From the NCBI GenBank assembly GCA_015661095.1, contig JACVQI010000025.1, positions 1 to 15,523 of the forward strand: a DNA stretch of 15,523 bases. The letters are read 5' to 3'. Positions 1-7,655 of the stretch are shown here, piece after piece. Position numbers and translations under genes: made by a program. This stretch comes from Gammaproteobacteria bacterium. GTDB lineage: Bacteria; Pseudomonadota; Gammaproteobacteria; Eutrophobiales; Eutrophobiaceae. The number at the start of each line of letters is the position of its first letter. The first letter of the stretch is position 1. The notes beneath the pieces are model-generated. The model had not been told where the DNA came from and made no database searches. It saw only the letters and a program-made list of their open reading frames with translations.

Positions 1-101
1 TTCGTGATCGCCGCCGTCAATGTTGTCTTGCCGTGATCAACATGGCCTATCGTGCCGACGTTTACATGCGGTTTCGTGCGTTCAAATTTTTCCTTGGACA
101 C
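1..101 (-). CDS. tuf: Elongation factor Tu, N-terminal part, cut by the window edge
   Basis: EF-Tu carries aminoacyl-tRNA to the ribosomal A site as a GTP complex. Only the first 33 codons are present; the gene runs off the low-coordinate edge. The translation begins (M)SKEKFERTKPHVNVG and continues into the G1 P-loop GHVDHGKT at residues 19–26, which is diagnostic for EF-Tu. The start is GTG (101–99), with a GAGG Shine-Dalgarno at 114–111, nine bases upstream. It follows fusA by 24 bases with no terminator between them, as expected for the last gene of the str operon (tufA position). The tRNA-Trp–secE arrangement at the other end of the window is often preceded by a second tuf copy, so two near-identical copies are likely; that is inference. 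Confidence 0.97.
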   Translation of the reverse strand, partial: MSKEKFERTKPHVNVGTIGHVDHGKTTLTAAIT

Positions 102-125
102 GGGATATTACCTCGTTCTGTTAGA

Positions 126-2225
126 TCAATTTTTAGTGATAATCCCTTCCGCGATATTCGGAGGGACCTGGTTATACTTCGAGAATTCCATAGTGTAGGT
201 GGCCCTTCCCTGAGTCGCCGATCGCAGATCCGTGGCATAACCGAACATTTCGGACAAAGGCACTTCCGCCCGGATAATTTTTCCGGCGGGAGAGCTCTCC
301 GTACCCTGTAACATACCCCGGCGCCGATTCAAATCGCCCGTGACCGCGCCCAGGTGATCCTCCGGCGTGACGACCTCCACTTTCATGACCGGCTCCAGTA
401 GCACCGGATTGGCCTTGCTGGCTCCGGCTTTAAATCCCATGGAACCGGCGATCTTGAATGCCATTTCACTGGAATCGACCTCATGATAGGAACCATCGAA
501 CAAGGTCACTTTGACGTCGACTACGGGGAAGTTCGCGATAATCCCGTTCTGCAACTGTTCTCGTATGCCTTTGTCCACCGCGGTAATATATTCCTTGGGG
601 ATGGTGCCGCCAACGATATCGTTCACGAATTCATAACCCGTACCCAGTTCCTGGGGCTCGATCTTCAACACCACATGGCCATACTGGCCCCTGCCGCCGG
701 ACTGGCGTATGAACCGGCCTTCGGCCTTCTCCACGGTTTTACGGATGGTTTCCCGATAAGCAACCTGCGGTTTGCCGATATTGGCCTCGACATTAAATTC
801 CCGCTTCATCCGGTCAACGATGATTTCAAGATGCAACTCACCCATGCCGGAAATAATCGTTTGGCTGCTTTCGGCATCGGTATGAACCCGGAAGGAAGGG
901 TCTTCCTGCGCCAGTTTGCTCAAGGCCACGCCCATTTTTTCCTGATCGGCCTTGGTCTTGGGTTCCACCGCGACCGCGATAACCGGTTCCGGGAAAATCA
1001 TCTTTTCCAGAGTGATGATTTTATTCAGATCACACAACGTGTCCCCCGTCGTAACATCCTTTAAACCGAGCGCCGCAGCTATGTCACCGGACCAGACCTC
1101 TTTGATTTCGTCCCGGGAATTGGCGTGCATTTGCAGGATACGACCTATCCGTTCTTTTCTGCTTTTCACCGGGTTATAGACCGTATCGCCGGATTTCAGA
1201 TAACCCGAGTACACCCGGAAAAAGGTTAAGGTGCCGACGAAGGGGTCGGTGGCGATCTTGAATGCCAGAGCGGCAAACGGCTCTTCATCGCCGGCCTTGC
1301 GAAAGGTTTCGGTAGCGGCTGCGTCATCCAAGTTGCCCTTAATCGGTGGTTTATCAGTAGGCGCTGGTAAATAATCTACTACGGCATCCAGCATACTCTG
1401 CACACCCTTGTTCTTAAATGCGGATCCACATAAAGTCGGGATGATCTCATTGGCCACGGTGCGCATGCGTATACCCTGCTTGATTTGGTCTGCGCTTAGT
1501 TCTTCGTTCTCAAGGTAAGCTTCCATTAATTCTTCGCTGGCCTCGGCCGCGGCTTCAATCATCTTGCCGCGCATGGTCTGACACTCAGCCTGCATATCTT
1601 CAGGTATCGGTTTTTCCTCAACCGTTGTGCCCATATTGGTTTCGTCCCAGTACAACGCTTTCATTTTGACCAGGTCCACCACGCCCTTGAATCTTTCCTC
1701 GGCGCCGATCGGCAATTGCACCGGTACCGCCACAGCGCCGAGCCGTTCCCGGATCTGCTCGACCACACGCATAAAATCCGCGCCGGCCCGGTCCATTTTG
1801 TTAATGAACGCCAGTCGGGGAACCTGATATTTATTAGCCTGACGCCAGACCGTTTCCGACTGTGGTTCTACACCGCCCACGGCGCAAAAAACCGCACAGG
1901 CTCCGTCCAACACCCGTAAGGATCGTTCAACTTCAATGGTAAAGTCGACGTGTCCGGGTGTATCGATGATATTAATGCGATGCTCGGGAAATTGCTGCTG
2001 CATCCCCTTCCAGAAACAAGTGGTCGCAGCGGAAGTGATGGTTATGCCGCGTTCCTGCTCCTGTTCCATCCAGTCCATAACAGCCGCGCCATCATGAACT
2101 TCACCGATCTTGTGCGACACACCGGTGTAAAAGAGTATTCGCTCCGTGGTCGTGGTCTTACCGGCATCGATATGCGCCATGATACCGATATTGCGATAAC
2201 GTTCGATGGGGGTTGAGCGTGCCAC
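126..2225 (-). CDS. fusA: Elongation factor G
   Basis: EF-G is the cytosolic GTPase that drives translocation of tRNA and mRNA on the ribosome and helps recycle ribosomes. At 699 residues it is near the usual bacterial length (704 in E. coli). The GTPase motifs are intact: G1 AHIDAGKTT at residues 17–25, switch region RGITITSAATT around 59–69, G3 DTPGHVDF at 88–95 with His92 in the catalytic position, and G4 NKMD at 142–145. Domains II–V follow without interruption and the protein ends IITKN. The start is GTG at 2225, supported by AGAGGA at 2240–2235 nine bases upstream and by the conserved MARSTPIERYRNIGI beginning. It lies 28 bases after rpsG and 24 before tuf, in the str operon. No internal break or unusual residue was seen. 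Confidence 0.99.
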   Translation of the reverse strand: MARSTPIERYRNIGIMAHIDAGKTTTTERILFYTGVSHKIGEVHDGAAVMDWMEQEQERGITITSAATTCFWKGMQQQFPEHRINIIDTPGHVDFTIEVERSLRVLDGACAVFCAVGGVEPQSETVWRQANKYQVPRLAFINKMDRAGADFMRVVEQIRERLGAVAVPVQLPIGAEERFKGVVDLVKMKALYWDETNMGTTVEEKPIPEDMQAECQTMRGKMIEAAAEASEELMEAYLENEELSADQIKQGIRMRTVANEIIPTLCGSAFKNKGVQSMLDAVVDYLPAPTDKPPIKGNLDDAAATETFRKAGDEEPFAALAFKIATDPFVGTLTFFRVYSGYLKSGDTVYNPVKSRKERIGRILQMHANSRDEIKEVWSGDIAAALGLKDVTTGDTLCDLNKIITLEKMIFPEPVIAVAVEPKTKADQEKMGVALSKLAQEDPSFRVHTDAESSQTIISGMGELHLEIIVDRMKREFNVEANIGKPQVAYRETIRKTVEKAEGRFIRQSGGRGQYGHVVLKIEPQELGTGYEFVNDIVGGTIPKEYITAVDKGIREQLQNGIIANFPVVDVKVTLFDGSYHEVDSSEMAFKIAGSMGFKAGASKANPVLLEPVMKVEVVTPEDHLGAVTGDLNRRRGMLQGTESSPAGKIIRAEVPLSEMFGYATDLRSATQGRATYTMEFSKYNQVPPNIAEGIITKN

Positions 2226-2253
2226 GTCTGTATATCCTCTTCCGGCTCATGTA

Positions 2254-2724
2254 CTACCAGCGGTAGTGCGAAAAGGCCTTGTTTGCTTCAGCCATTTTAT
2301 GGGTATCCTCCCGTTTCCGGATGGAAGTACCTCTGTTCTCCGCCGCGTCCAGCAACTCGCCGGCCAGACGAAACCCCATATTTTTCTCACTCCTGTTTTT
2401 GGCGGCATCGACCACCCAGCGCATGGCCAGGGTCAAACTACGCGCCGGACGAACTTCCACCGGGATCTGGTAGGTAGCACCGCCAACACGCCGGGATTTG
2501 ACCTCGACTATCGGGCGGACGTTTTCCAGAGCCTTGTTAAATACTTCCAGTGAATTGCTCTTGCTCTTCTCGCCGATCTGAGCCAGAGCGCCATAGACGA
2601 TTTTCTCAGCGACTGACTTTTTCCCGCTACGCATAACCACATTGATAAATTTGGCGAGAGTCATATCTCCATATTTGGGATCTGGCAGGATTTCTCTCTT
2701 TGCGGCAACTTTGCGTCTGGACAT
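2254..2724 (-). CDS. rpsG: 30S ribosomal protein S7
   Basis: S7 is a primary 16S rRNA-binding protein that nucleates assembly of the 30S head and lines the E-site exit. The 156-residue product starts MSRRKVAAKREILPDPKYGD, contains the conserved VEVKSRRVGGATYQIPVEVR block near residues 73–92, and ends HKMAEANKAFSHYRW, all typical of the family. The ATG at 2724 has an AGGT-type ribosome site about nine bases upstream. It is the second gene of the str operon, only 17 bases after rpsL. In E. coli S7 represses its own operon by binding a much longer rpsL–rpsG spacer, so that form of feedback cannot be placed in the same spot here. Confidence 0.99.
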   Translation of the reverse strand: MSRRKVAAKREILPDPKYGDMTLAKFINVVMRSGKKSVAEKIVYGALAQIGEKSKSNSLEVFNKALENVRPIVEVKSRRVGGATYQIPVEVRPARSLTLAMRWVVDAAKNRSEKNMGFRLAGELLDAAENRGTSIRKREDTHKMAEANKAFSHYRW

Positions 2725-2741
2725 GGCTAATACCTGATAGA

Positions 2742-3116
2742 TTACGTCTTGGGCCGCTTGGCGCCATATTTAGAACGTCCCTGCCGCCGATCATTAACAC
2801 CGGAGGTATCCAGTGTCCCGCGGACTGTGTGATAGCGAACACCGGGCAAATCCTTGACGCGGCCACCGCGGATAAGAATCACGGAATGTTCCTGCAAGTT
2901 ATGACCTTCACCACCGATATAGGTGATGACTTCATGACCATTGGTGAGCCGGACCCGGGCAATTTTTCTCAATGCGGAATTCGGTTTTTTGGGGGTGGTG
3001 GTATAGACGCGCGTACAAACCCCTCGCTTTTGAGGACAGCCCTCCAAAGCAGGAACTTTTGTTTTGCTGGCCGGGCGCCTGCGAGGCCTCCGGACCAGTT
3101 GATTTATCGTCGCCAT
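2742..3116 (-). CDS. rpsL: 30S ribosomal protein S12
   Basis: S12 sits at the decoding centre of the 30S subunit and helps control accuracy. The 124-residue protein matches the family end to end: QKRGVCTRVYTTTPKKPNSA, then GGEGHNLQEHSVILIRGGRV, and the basic tail RSKYGAKRPKT. Lys43 and Lys88, where streptomycin resistance changes commonly arise, are both unchanged. Asp89, the residue methylthiolated by RimO in relatives, is present. It is the first gene of the str operon, behind two candidate promoters. The start ATG at 3116 is fixed by the conserved MATINQLVRRPR beginning, but the nearest Shine-Dalgarno-like AAAGG (3123–3119) is only two bases away, which is unusually close. Confidence 0.99.
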   Translation of the reverse strand: MATINQLVRRPRRRPASKTKVPALEGCPQKRGVCTRVYTTTPKKPNSALRKIARVRLTNGHEVITYIGGEGHNLQEHSVILIRGGRVKDLPGVRYHTVRGTLDTSGVNDRRQGRSKYGAKRPKT

Positions 3117-3118
3117 AA

Positions 3119-3123
3119 CCTTT
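3119..3123 (-). promoter_or_regulatory. Unusually close purine-rich ribosome site of rpsL
   Basis: AAAGG ends two bases before the rpsL ATG, whereas the other genes here have spacers of about 5–11 bases. No better Shine-Dalgarno occurs in the 25 bases upstream; a GAGG lies over 30 bases away. The start itself is secure from protein conservation, so initiation may rely on the A/U-rich leader rather than normal pairing. Confidence 0.4.
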
Positions 3124-3175
3124 ATATTTCAATAAGTTACTAATAACCTCAACGCGCATCCAAGGCCGCCCCGGG

Positions 3176-3203
3176 AAGATATCCGGTCATGTGTGCCTGT
3201 CAA
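3176..3203 (-). promoter_or_regulatory. Proximal str-operon promoter (P2), sigma70 type with GC-rich discriminator
   Basis: On the minus strand a perfect -35 TTGACA (3203–3198) is followed after 16 bases by TATCTT (3181–3176), four of six matches to the -10 consensus. The following bases, CCCGGGGCGG, are GC-rich, as at promoters repressed by ppGpp/DksA during the stringent response. The predicted start near 3169 gives a leader of about 52 nt before rpsL. This is sequence inference; no transcript data were available. Confidence 0.72.
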
Positions 3204-3233
3204 CACGTGAATTTAGTTAGGATTGATAATAGA

Positions 3234-3281
3234 CCCAGCCCGTGGCGGTACGGTAACGACTCAAAACCGTCCCACACTGGG
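3234..3281 (-). other. Long interrupted stem-loop in the rpoC–rpsL gap
   Basis: Three nested complementary blocks form one 48-nt stem-loop: CCCAG/CTGGG (3234–3238 with 3277–3281), GTGG/CCAC (3242–3245 with 3272–3275) and ACGGT/ACCGT (3250–3254 with 3266–3270). That is 14 pairs with small internal loops and an 11-nt terminal loop. No clean T-run follows on the minus strand, so it is not a textbook intrinsic terminator. It lies downstream of P1 and upstream of P2, so it would be only in P1 or rpoC read-through transcripts. Confidence 0.5.
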
Positions 3282-3291
3282 CCCTATATTA

Positions 3292-3317
3292 ACTGGGTGT
3301 AGATAACATCACCCAGT
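3292..3317 (-). other. Hairpin in the rpoC–rpsL gap, possible rpoC 3'-end structure
   Basis: ACTGGGTG (3292–3299) and CACCCAGT (3310–3317) form a perfect 8-bp stem with a 10-nt loop. On the transcribed strand it is followed by TAATATAGGG, not a run of T, so termination would be weak or factor-dependent. It begins a few bases downstream of the predicted P1 start and could be either an rpoC 3' structure or a 5' element of the P1 leader. Confidence 0.5.
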
Positions 3318-3331
3318 CATAAAGAGGCGGG

Positions 3332-3360
3332 ATTCTATGTCCTTATCAGTTGCCCGTCAA
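3332..3360 (-). promoter_or_regulatory. Distal str-operon promoter (P1), sigma70 type
   Basis: TTGACG (3360–3355) is spaced exactly 17 bases from TAGAAT (3337–3332); each hexamer matches consensus at five of six positions. The next bases, CCCGCCTC, form another GC-rich discriminator. The promoter starts 12 bases after the rpoC stop and points at rpsL, about 210 nt away. Both hexamers and the spacing fit sigma70, but only mapped 5' ends would prove use. Confidence 0.65.
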
Positions 3361-3372
3361 GGTACATGTGCA

Positions 3373-6300
3373 TCAGATACCGCCAGATCCGTGAGCTTTT
3401 TCTGAATCCGTGGTGCCGACATCGATAATTGCTGCATCAACTGCCTGGATCAATTGTGCGGCAGCCGATTCCATGCTCATCGCCTCCACTCCTTCAACCG
3501 GCTTCTTGCGTCGTCCGGCATGATAGGCAAGCCCGGTCCCGGCCGGGATCAAACGACCTACGATGACATTTTCCTTTAGACCCCGCAGTTCATCAGACTT
3601 ACCGTTGACGCTGGCGTCAGTCAATACGCGGGTCGTCTCCTGGAAGGAGGCAGCGGAAATGAACGATTCCGTGGATAGCGATGCCTTGGTGATCCCCAGT
3701 AAGATTGGTTCGTAGGTAGCAGGTTGCTTGTCTGCAGCAAGGGAAGTTTCATTATCCTCCAGTACTCTCGCCCGTTCCACCTGCTCACCAACCAGGTATT
3801 GTGTATCGCCCGACGTGACAATCTCGACTTTGCGCAGCATCTGCCGGACAATGACTTCAATATGCTTGTCGTTAATCCTGACACCCTGCAGACGATAAAC
3901 CTCCTGGATTTCATTCACGATGTAGCTGGTTAAGGCATGAATACCCATCAGCCGCAGGATGTCGTGCGGGGTTGGAGGTCCATCGACCACCGGTTCACCC
4001 TTCTCGACATGCTCGCCTTCGAAGACATTGATATGGCGCCACTTTGGAATCAATTCCTCGTGATGCTCCCCGTCCGGACCAGTGATGATCAGACGTTGCT
4101 TGCCTTTGGTATCTTTACCGAAGCTAACGGTACCGCTGATTTCCGCCAGGATGGCCGGTTCCTTGGGTTTTCTGGCTTCAAACAGATCCGCGACCCTGGG
4201 CAAACCACCGGTGATATCGCGCGTCTTCAGCGACTCCTGCGGTAACCGTGCCACCACATCGCCGATTTTCACCTCATTCTTGTCCTTGACGGTTACGATT
4301 GCATGGGGTGGTAATGGATAATGCGCGGGAATATCCGTTCCCGGGATAGTCAGGTCGGCACCCTTGTTGTTAACGAGTTTGATCACCGGTCGCAGATCCT
4401 TGGCGCTGCTGCTGCGCAGTTTCGGATCGATAACCACGGTATTGGTCAATCCGGTTATTTCATCAACATGCCGGCTGACCGTAACACCTTCAACAATATC
4501 CATGAATTGGATACGTCCGGCCACTTCGATGATGATCGGATGGGTATGCGGATCCCAGGTTGCGACTTGCGCCCCCGGTTTCGCAACTTCGCCGTCGGAG
4601 GCCGTCAGGACAGCGCCATAAGGCACTTTATAGCGTTCACGCTCGCGGCCCACTTCATCCTGCAAGGTTAATTCGCCGGAACGTGAAACAACCACCAGAT
4701 TACCCCGTTCCTGTTTTAATAACTTGATGTTATGTAATTTGATGGTGCCGCCGTATTTTACTTCGATGCTGCTTACCGCCGCCGCTCTGGAAGCCGCGCC
4801 GCCGATATGGAAAGTCCGCATGGTTAACTGCGTGCCCGGTTCGCCGATGGATTGGGCGGCCACGACACCAACTGCCTCGCCGATGGTAACCAGATGGCCA
4901 CGACCCAGATCCCGGCCGTAACAATTGGCGCAAATACCGAATTTTGTTTTACAGGTGATCGCGGAGCGTACCGTTACCTCGTCAATACCAGATTCATCCA
5001 TGATTTCCACCCAGCCCTCGTCCAGCATCGTGCCGGCCGGTATGACAACTTCATCGTTGCCTGGTCGACCCGCATCAACAGCTAACACACGTCCCAACAC
5101 GCGCTCCCGTAACGGTACCACTACATCGCCACCCTCAATCATGGACGTCATGGTGATGCCTTCAGAGGTTTGACAATCAATTTCAGTCACCACCAGGTCC
5201 TGTGCAACATCGACCAGACGCCTAGTCAGATAACCGGAATTAGCAGTCTTCAAGGCAGTATCCGCCAGACCTTTACGGGCGCCGTGCGTCGATATGAAGT
5301 ACTGCAGAACATCGAGTCCTTCCCGGAAATTAGCGGTGATGGGAGTTTCAATAATGGAACCGTCCGGTTTGGCCATCAAACCACGCATACCGGCCAGCTG
5401 CCTGATCTGTGCGGCGGACCCGCGGGCGCCAGAATCCGCCATCATGAAGATAGAGTTAAAGGAGGTTTGTTTGACCTTATTCCCTTTTATATCCACGACT
5501 TCATCAGTACCGAGTTTGTCCATCATGGCTTTGGCGACCTGATCATTGGTATGCGACCAGATGTCCACGACTTTATTATATCTTTCACCATCCGTGATCA
5601 GACCCGAAGAATACTGATTTTCAAACTGCTTCACCTGCTCCTCGGCCTTGGCGATAATAGCGCCTTTCTCCTCCGGTACTTCCATATCTTCCACGCCGAT
5701 GGATATACCGGCCCGGGTTGAATAATGAAACCCCGTGTACATGATACGGTCGGAGAATATTACAGTGGCCTTCAAGCCTAGCTTTCGGTAACAGATATCG
5801 ATCAACTGCGATATCGTTTTCTTGGTCATTGGTTTGTTTACCAGCGCAAAAGGCAAACCATCCGGTAACAGCTTCGATAACAAGGCACGACCGACCGTGG
5901 TTTCCACGCGGATGATACTTTCCTCGAGCTTGTTATCTTCCGCAAAGGTAGCTTCACGAATCCTGGCCGTGATACTGGTATGTAAATCAACAAAGCCGTT
6001 GTTATAAGCCCGGTAAACTTCATCGACATCAGCGAACTTCATGCCCTTGCCCTTGGCGGTGGCCGATTCACGCGTCATGTAATACAGACCGAGCACGACG
6101 TCCTGGGTCGGGACGATAATCGGTTCGCCATTGGCAGGCGATAATATGTTATTGGTGGACATCATCAAAGTCCGCGCTTCTATCTGGGCCTCAACGGACA
6201 GGGGGATGTGTACCGCCATCTGGTCACCATCGAAGTCGGCATTGAATGCCGTACATACCAGGGGATGTAATTGGATGGCCTTGCCTTCGATGAGCACCGG

Positions 6301-7614
6301 TTCGAAGGCCTGAATGCCCAGTCGGTGCAGTGTCGGCGCGCGATTCAGCATGACCGGATGTTCCCGGATGACTTCTTCCAGAACGTCCCAGACCTCGGGC
6401 CCCTCGCGTTCCACCAGTTTCTTGGCAGCCTTAATGGTGGTTGCCAGTCCGCGCCGTTCCAGTTTACTGAAAATGAATGGTTTGAATAATTCCAGAGCCA
6501 TCTTTTTTGGCAGCCCACACTGGTGCAATTTCAGCGTCGGGCCGACCACGATCACGGAACGGCCAGAATAGTCGACTCGCTTGCCGAGCAGATTCTGCCG
6601 GAACCTGCCCTGTTTGCCCTTGATCATGTCTGCCAGCGACTTTAATGGGAGCTTGTTCGTGCCCGTTATGGCCCGACCACGCCTGCCGTTATCCAGCAGC
6701 GCATCCACAGATTCCTGCAACATGCGTTTTTCGTTGCGAACGATGATGTCCGGCGCGTTCAGATCGAGAAGACGCTTGAGGCGATTATTGCGATTGATGA
6801 CGCGGCGATACAGGTCGTTCAGGTCGGAAGTAGCAAAACGACCGCCATCCAAAGGCACCAACGGTCGTAATTCCGGGGGTAACACCGGTAATACCGTCAT
6901 CACCATCCATTGCGGTTTGTTTCCGGATTTCTGAAAGGCTTCCAGTAACTTCAGGCGCTTGGTTATCTTGCGCAGCTTGGTTTCGGATTTGGTATCAGGA
7001 ATCTCATTTCGTAAAGTCGCAACTTCCGCATCGATGTCTATAGTGGATAACAGATCGTGGATCGCCTCTGCGCCCATCTTGGCTTCAAACTCATCACCAT
7101 GGCGTTCGATCGCCTCCAGGTAGCCTTCATCGGTGAGAAGCTGCCCCCGCTCCAGATCAGTCATGCCCGGTTCAATAATGACGTAGGCTTCAAAGTAAAG
7201 CACCCTTTCAATTTCGCGCAAGGTCATGTCCAGCATAAGACCCATCCGCGATGGCAACGACTTGAGAAACCAGATATGCGCGACCGGGCTGGCCAGTTCG
7301 ACATGACCCATGCGTTCACGTCTCACCTTGGACAGTGTTACTTCAACCCCGCATTTCTCGCACACCACCCCGCGGTGCTTCAAGCGCTTGTACTTGCCGC
7401 ACAGGCACTCATAATCCTTGATCGGCCCGAAGATTTTCGCGCAAAACAGTCCATCCCGCTCCGGTTTGAAGGTGCGGTAATTAATGGTTTCCGGTTTCTT
7501 GACCTCACCATAAGACCAGGAACGTATCTTCTCGGGCGACGCCAGACCGATGGTGATGGAATCGAATTCTTCCACCTGCCCCTGCTGCTTCAATAGCTTC
7601 AATAAGTCTTTCAA
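3373..7614 (-). CDS. rpoC: DNA-directed RNA polymerase, beta' subunit
   Basis: Beta' forms half of the RNA polymerase cleft and carries the catalytic magnesium. The 1413-residue product (1407 in E. coli) has zinc-ribbon cysteines at 70, 72, 85 and 88, the catalytic NADFDGD with Asp460, Asp462 and Asp464, the bridge helix around 770–805, a second zinc site (Cys814, 888, 895, 898) and the trigger-loop segment TMRTFHIGGAASRAAA from 931. All these residues have the same numbers as in E. coli. The start is a rare TTG at 7614: GGAGGT lies at 7626–7621, six bases away, and MKDLLKLLKQ matches the conserved beginning. It follows rpoB by 41 bases. The tail after the last conserved block is low in similarity, as is usual. 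Confidence 0.99.
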   Translation of the reverse strand: MKDLLKLLKQQGQVEEFDSITIGLASPEKIRSWSYGEVKKPETINYRTFKPERDGLFCAKIFGPIKDYECLCGKYKRLKHRGVVCEKCGVEVTLSKVRRERMGHVELASPVAHIWFLKSLPSRMGLMLDMTLREIERVLYFEAYVIIEPGMTDLERGQLLTDEGYLEAIERHGDEFEAKMGAEAIHDLLSTIDIDAEVATLRNEIPDTKSETKLRKITKRLKLLEAFQKSGNKPQWMVMTVLPVLPPELRPLVPLDGGRFATSDLNDLYRRVINRNNRLKRLLDLNAPDIIVRNEKRMLQESVDALLDNGRRGRAITGTNKLPLKSLADMIKGKQGRFRQNLLGKRVDYSGRSVIVVGPTLKLHQCGLPKKMALELFKPFIFSKLERRGLATTIKAAKKLVEREGPEVWDVLEEVIREHPVMLNRAPTLHRLGIQAFEPVLIEGKAIQLHPLVCTAFNADFDGDQMAVHIPLSVEAQIEARTLMMSTNNILSPANGEPIIVPTQDVVLGLYYMTRESATAKGKGMKFADVDEVYRAYNNGFVDLHTSITARIREATFAEDNKLEESIIRVETTVGRALLSKLLPDGLPFALVNKPMTKKTISQLIDICYRKLGLKATVIFSDRIMYTGFHYSTRAGISIGVEDMEVPEEKGAIIAKAEEQVKQFENQYSSGLITDGERYNKVVDIWSHTNDQVAKAMMDKLGTDEVVDIKGNKVKQTSFNSIFMMADSGARGSAAQIRQLAGMRGLMAKPDGSIIETPITANFREGLDVLQYFISTHGARKGLADTALKTANSGYLTRRLVDVAQDLVVTEIDCQTSEGITMTSMIEGGDVVVPLRERVLGRVLAVDAGRPGNDEVVIPAGTMLDEGWVEIMDESGIDEVTVRSAITCKTKFGICANCYGRDLGRGHLVTIGEAVGVVAAQSIGEPGTQLTMRTFHIGGAASRAAAVSSIEVKYGGTIKLHNIKLLKQERGNLVVVSRSGELTLQDEVGRERERYKVPYGAVLTASDGEVAKPGAQVATWDPHTHPIIIEVAGRIQFMDIVEGVTVSRHVDEITGLTNTVVIDPKLRSSSAKDLRPVIKLVNNKGADLTIPGTDIPAHYPLPPHAIVTVKDKNEVKIGDVVARLPQESLKTRDITGGLPRVADLFEARKPKEPAILAEISGTVSFGKDTKGKQRLIITGPDGEHHEELIPKWRHINVFEGEHVEKGEPVVDGPPTPHDILRLMGIHALTSYIVNEIQEVYRLQGVRINDKHIEVIVRQMLRKVEIVTSGDTQYLVGEQVERARVLEDNETSLAADKQPATYEPILLGITKASLSTESFISAASFQETTRVLTDASVNGKSDELRGLKENVIVGRLIPAGTGLAYHAGRRKKPVEGVEAMSMESAAAQLIQAVDAAIIDVGTTDSEKAHGSGGI

Positions 7615-7620
7615 TTTACT

Positions 7621-7626
7621 ACCTCC
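7621..7626 (-). promoter_or_regulatory. Strong Shine-Dalgarno that fixes the TTG start of rpoC
   Basis: GGAGGT lies six bases upstream of TTG 7614–7612 on the minus strand. No ATG or GTG in frame at this distance competes, and the protein beginning is conserved, so TTG is the initiator. A strong ribosome site probably compensates for the weak start codon. Confidence 0.85.
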
Positions 7627-7655
7627 GAATTGCGGTGCGCGGGCGAGAATCCAGG

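Noticed and set aside
483..1064. 193-codon plus-strand open frame opposite fusA
   Set aside because: It is fully antisense to conserved EF-G codons, has no recognisable domain and no convincing ribosome site; it is a by-product of codon bias.
2932..3159. 75-codon minus-strand frame starting upstream of rpsL and overlapping it in another frame; possible leader peptide
   Set aside because: Its start lacks a good ribosome site and most of its length is an alternative frame of S12; nothing suggests selection on it.
5170..5721. 183-codon plus-strand open frame opposite rpoC, and similar antisense frames opposite rpoB
   Set aside because: All lie within strongly conserved polymerase coding sequence on the other strand, with no family motifs.
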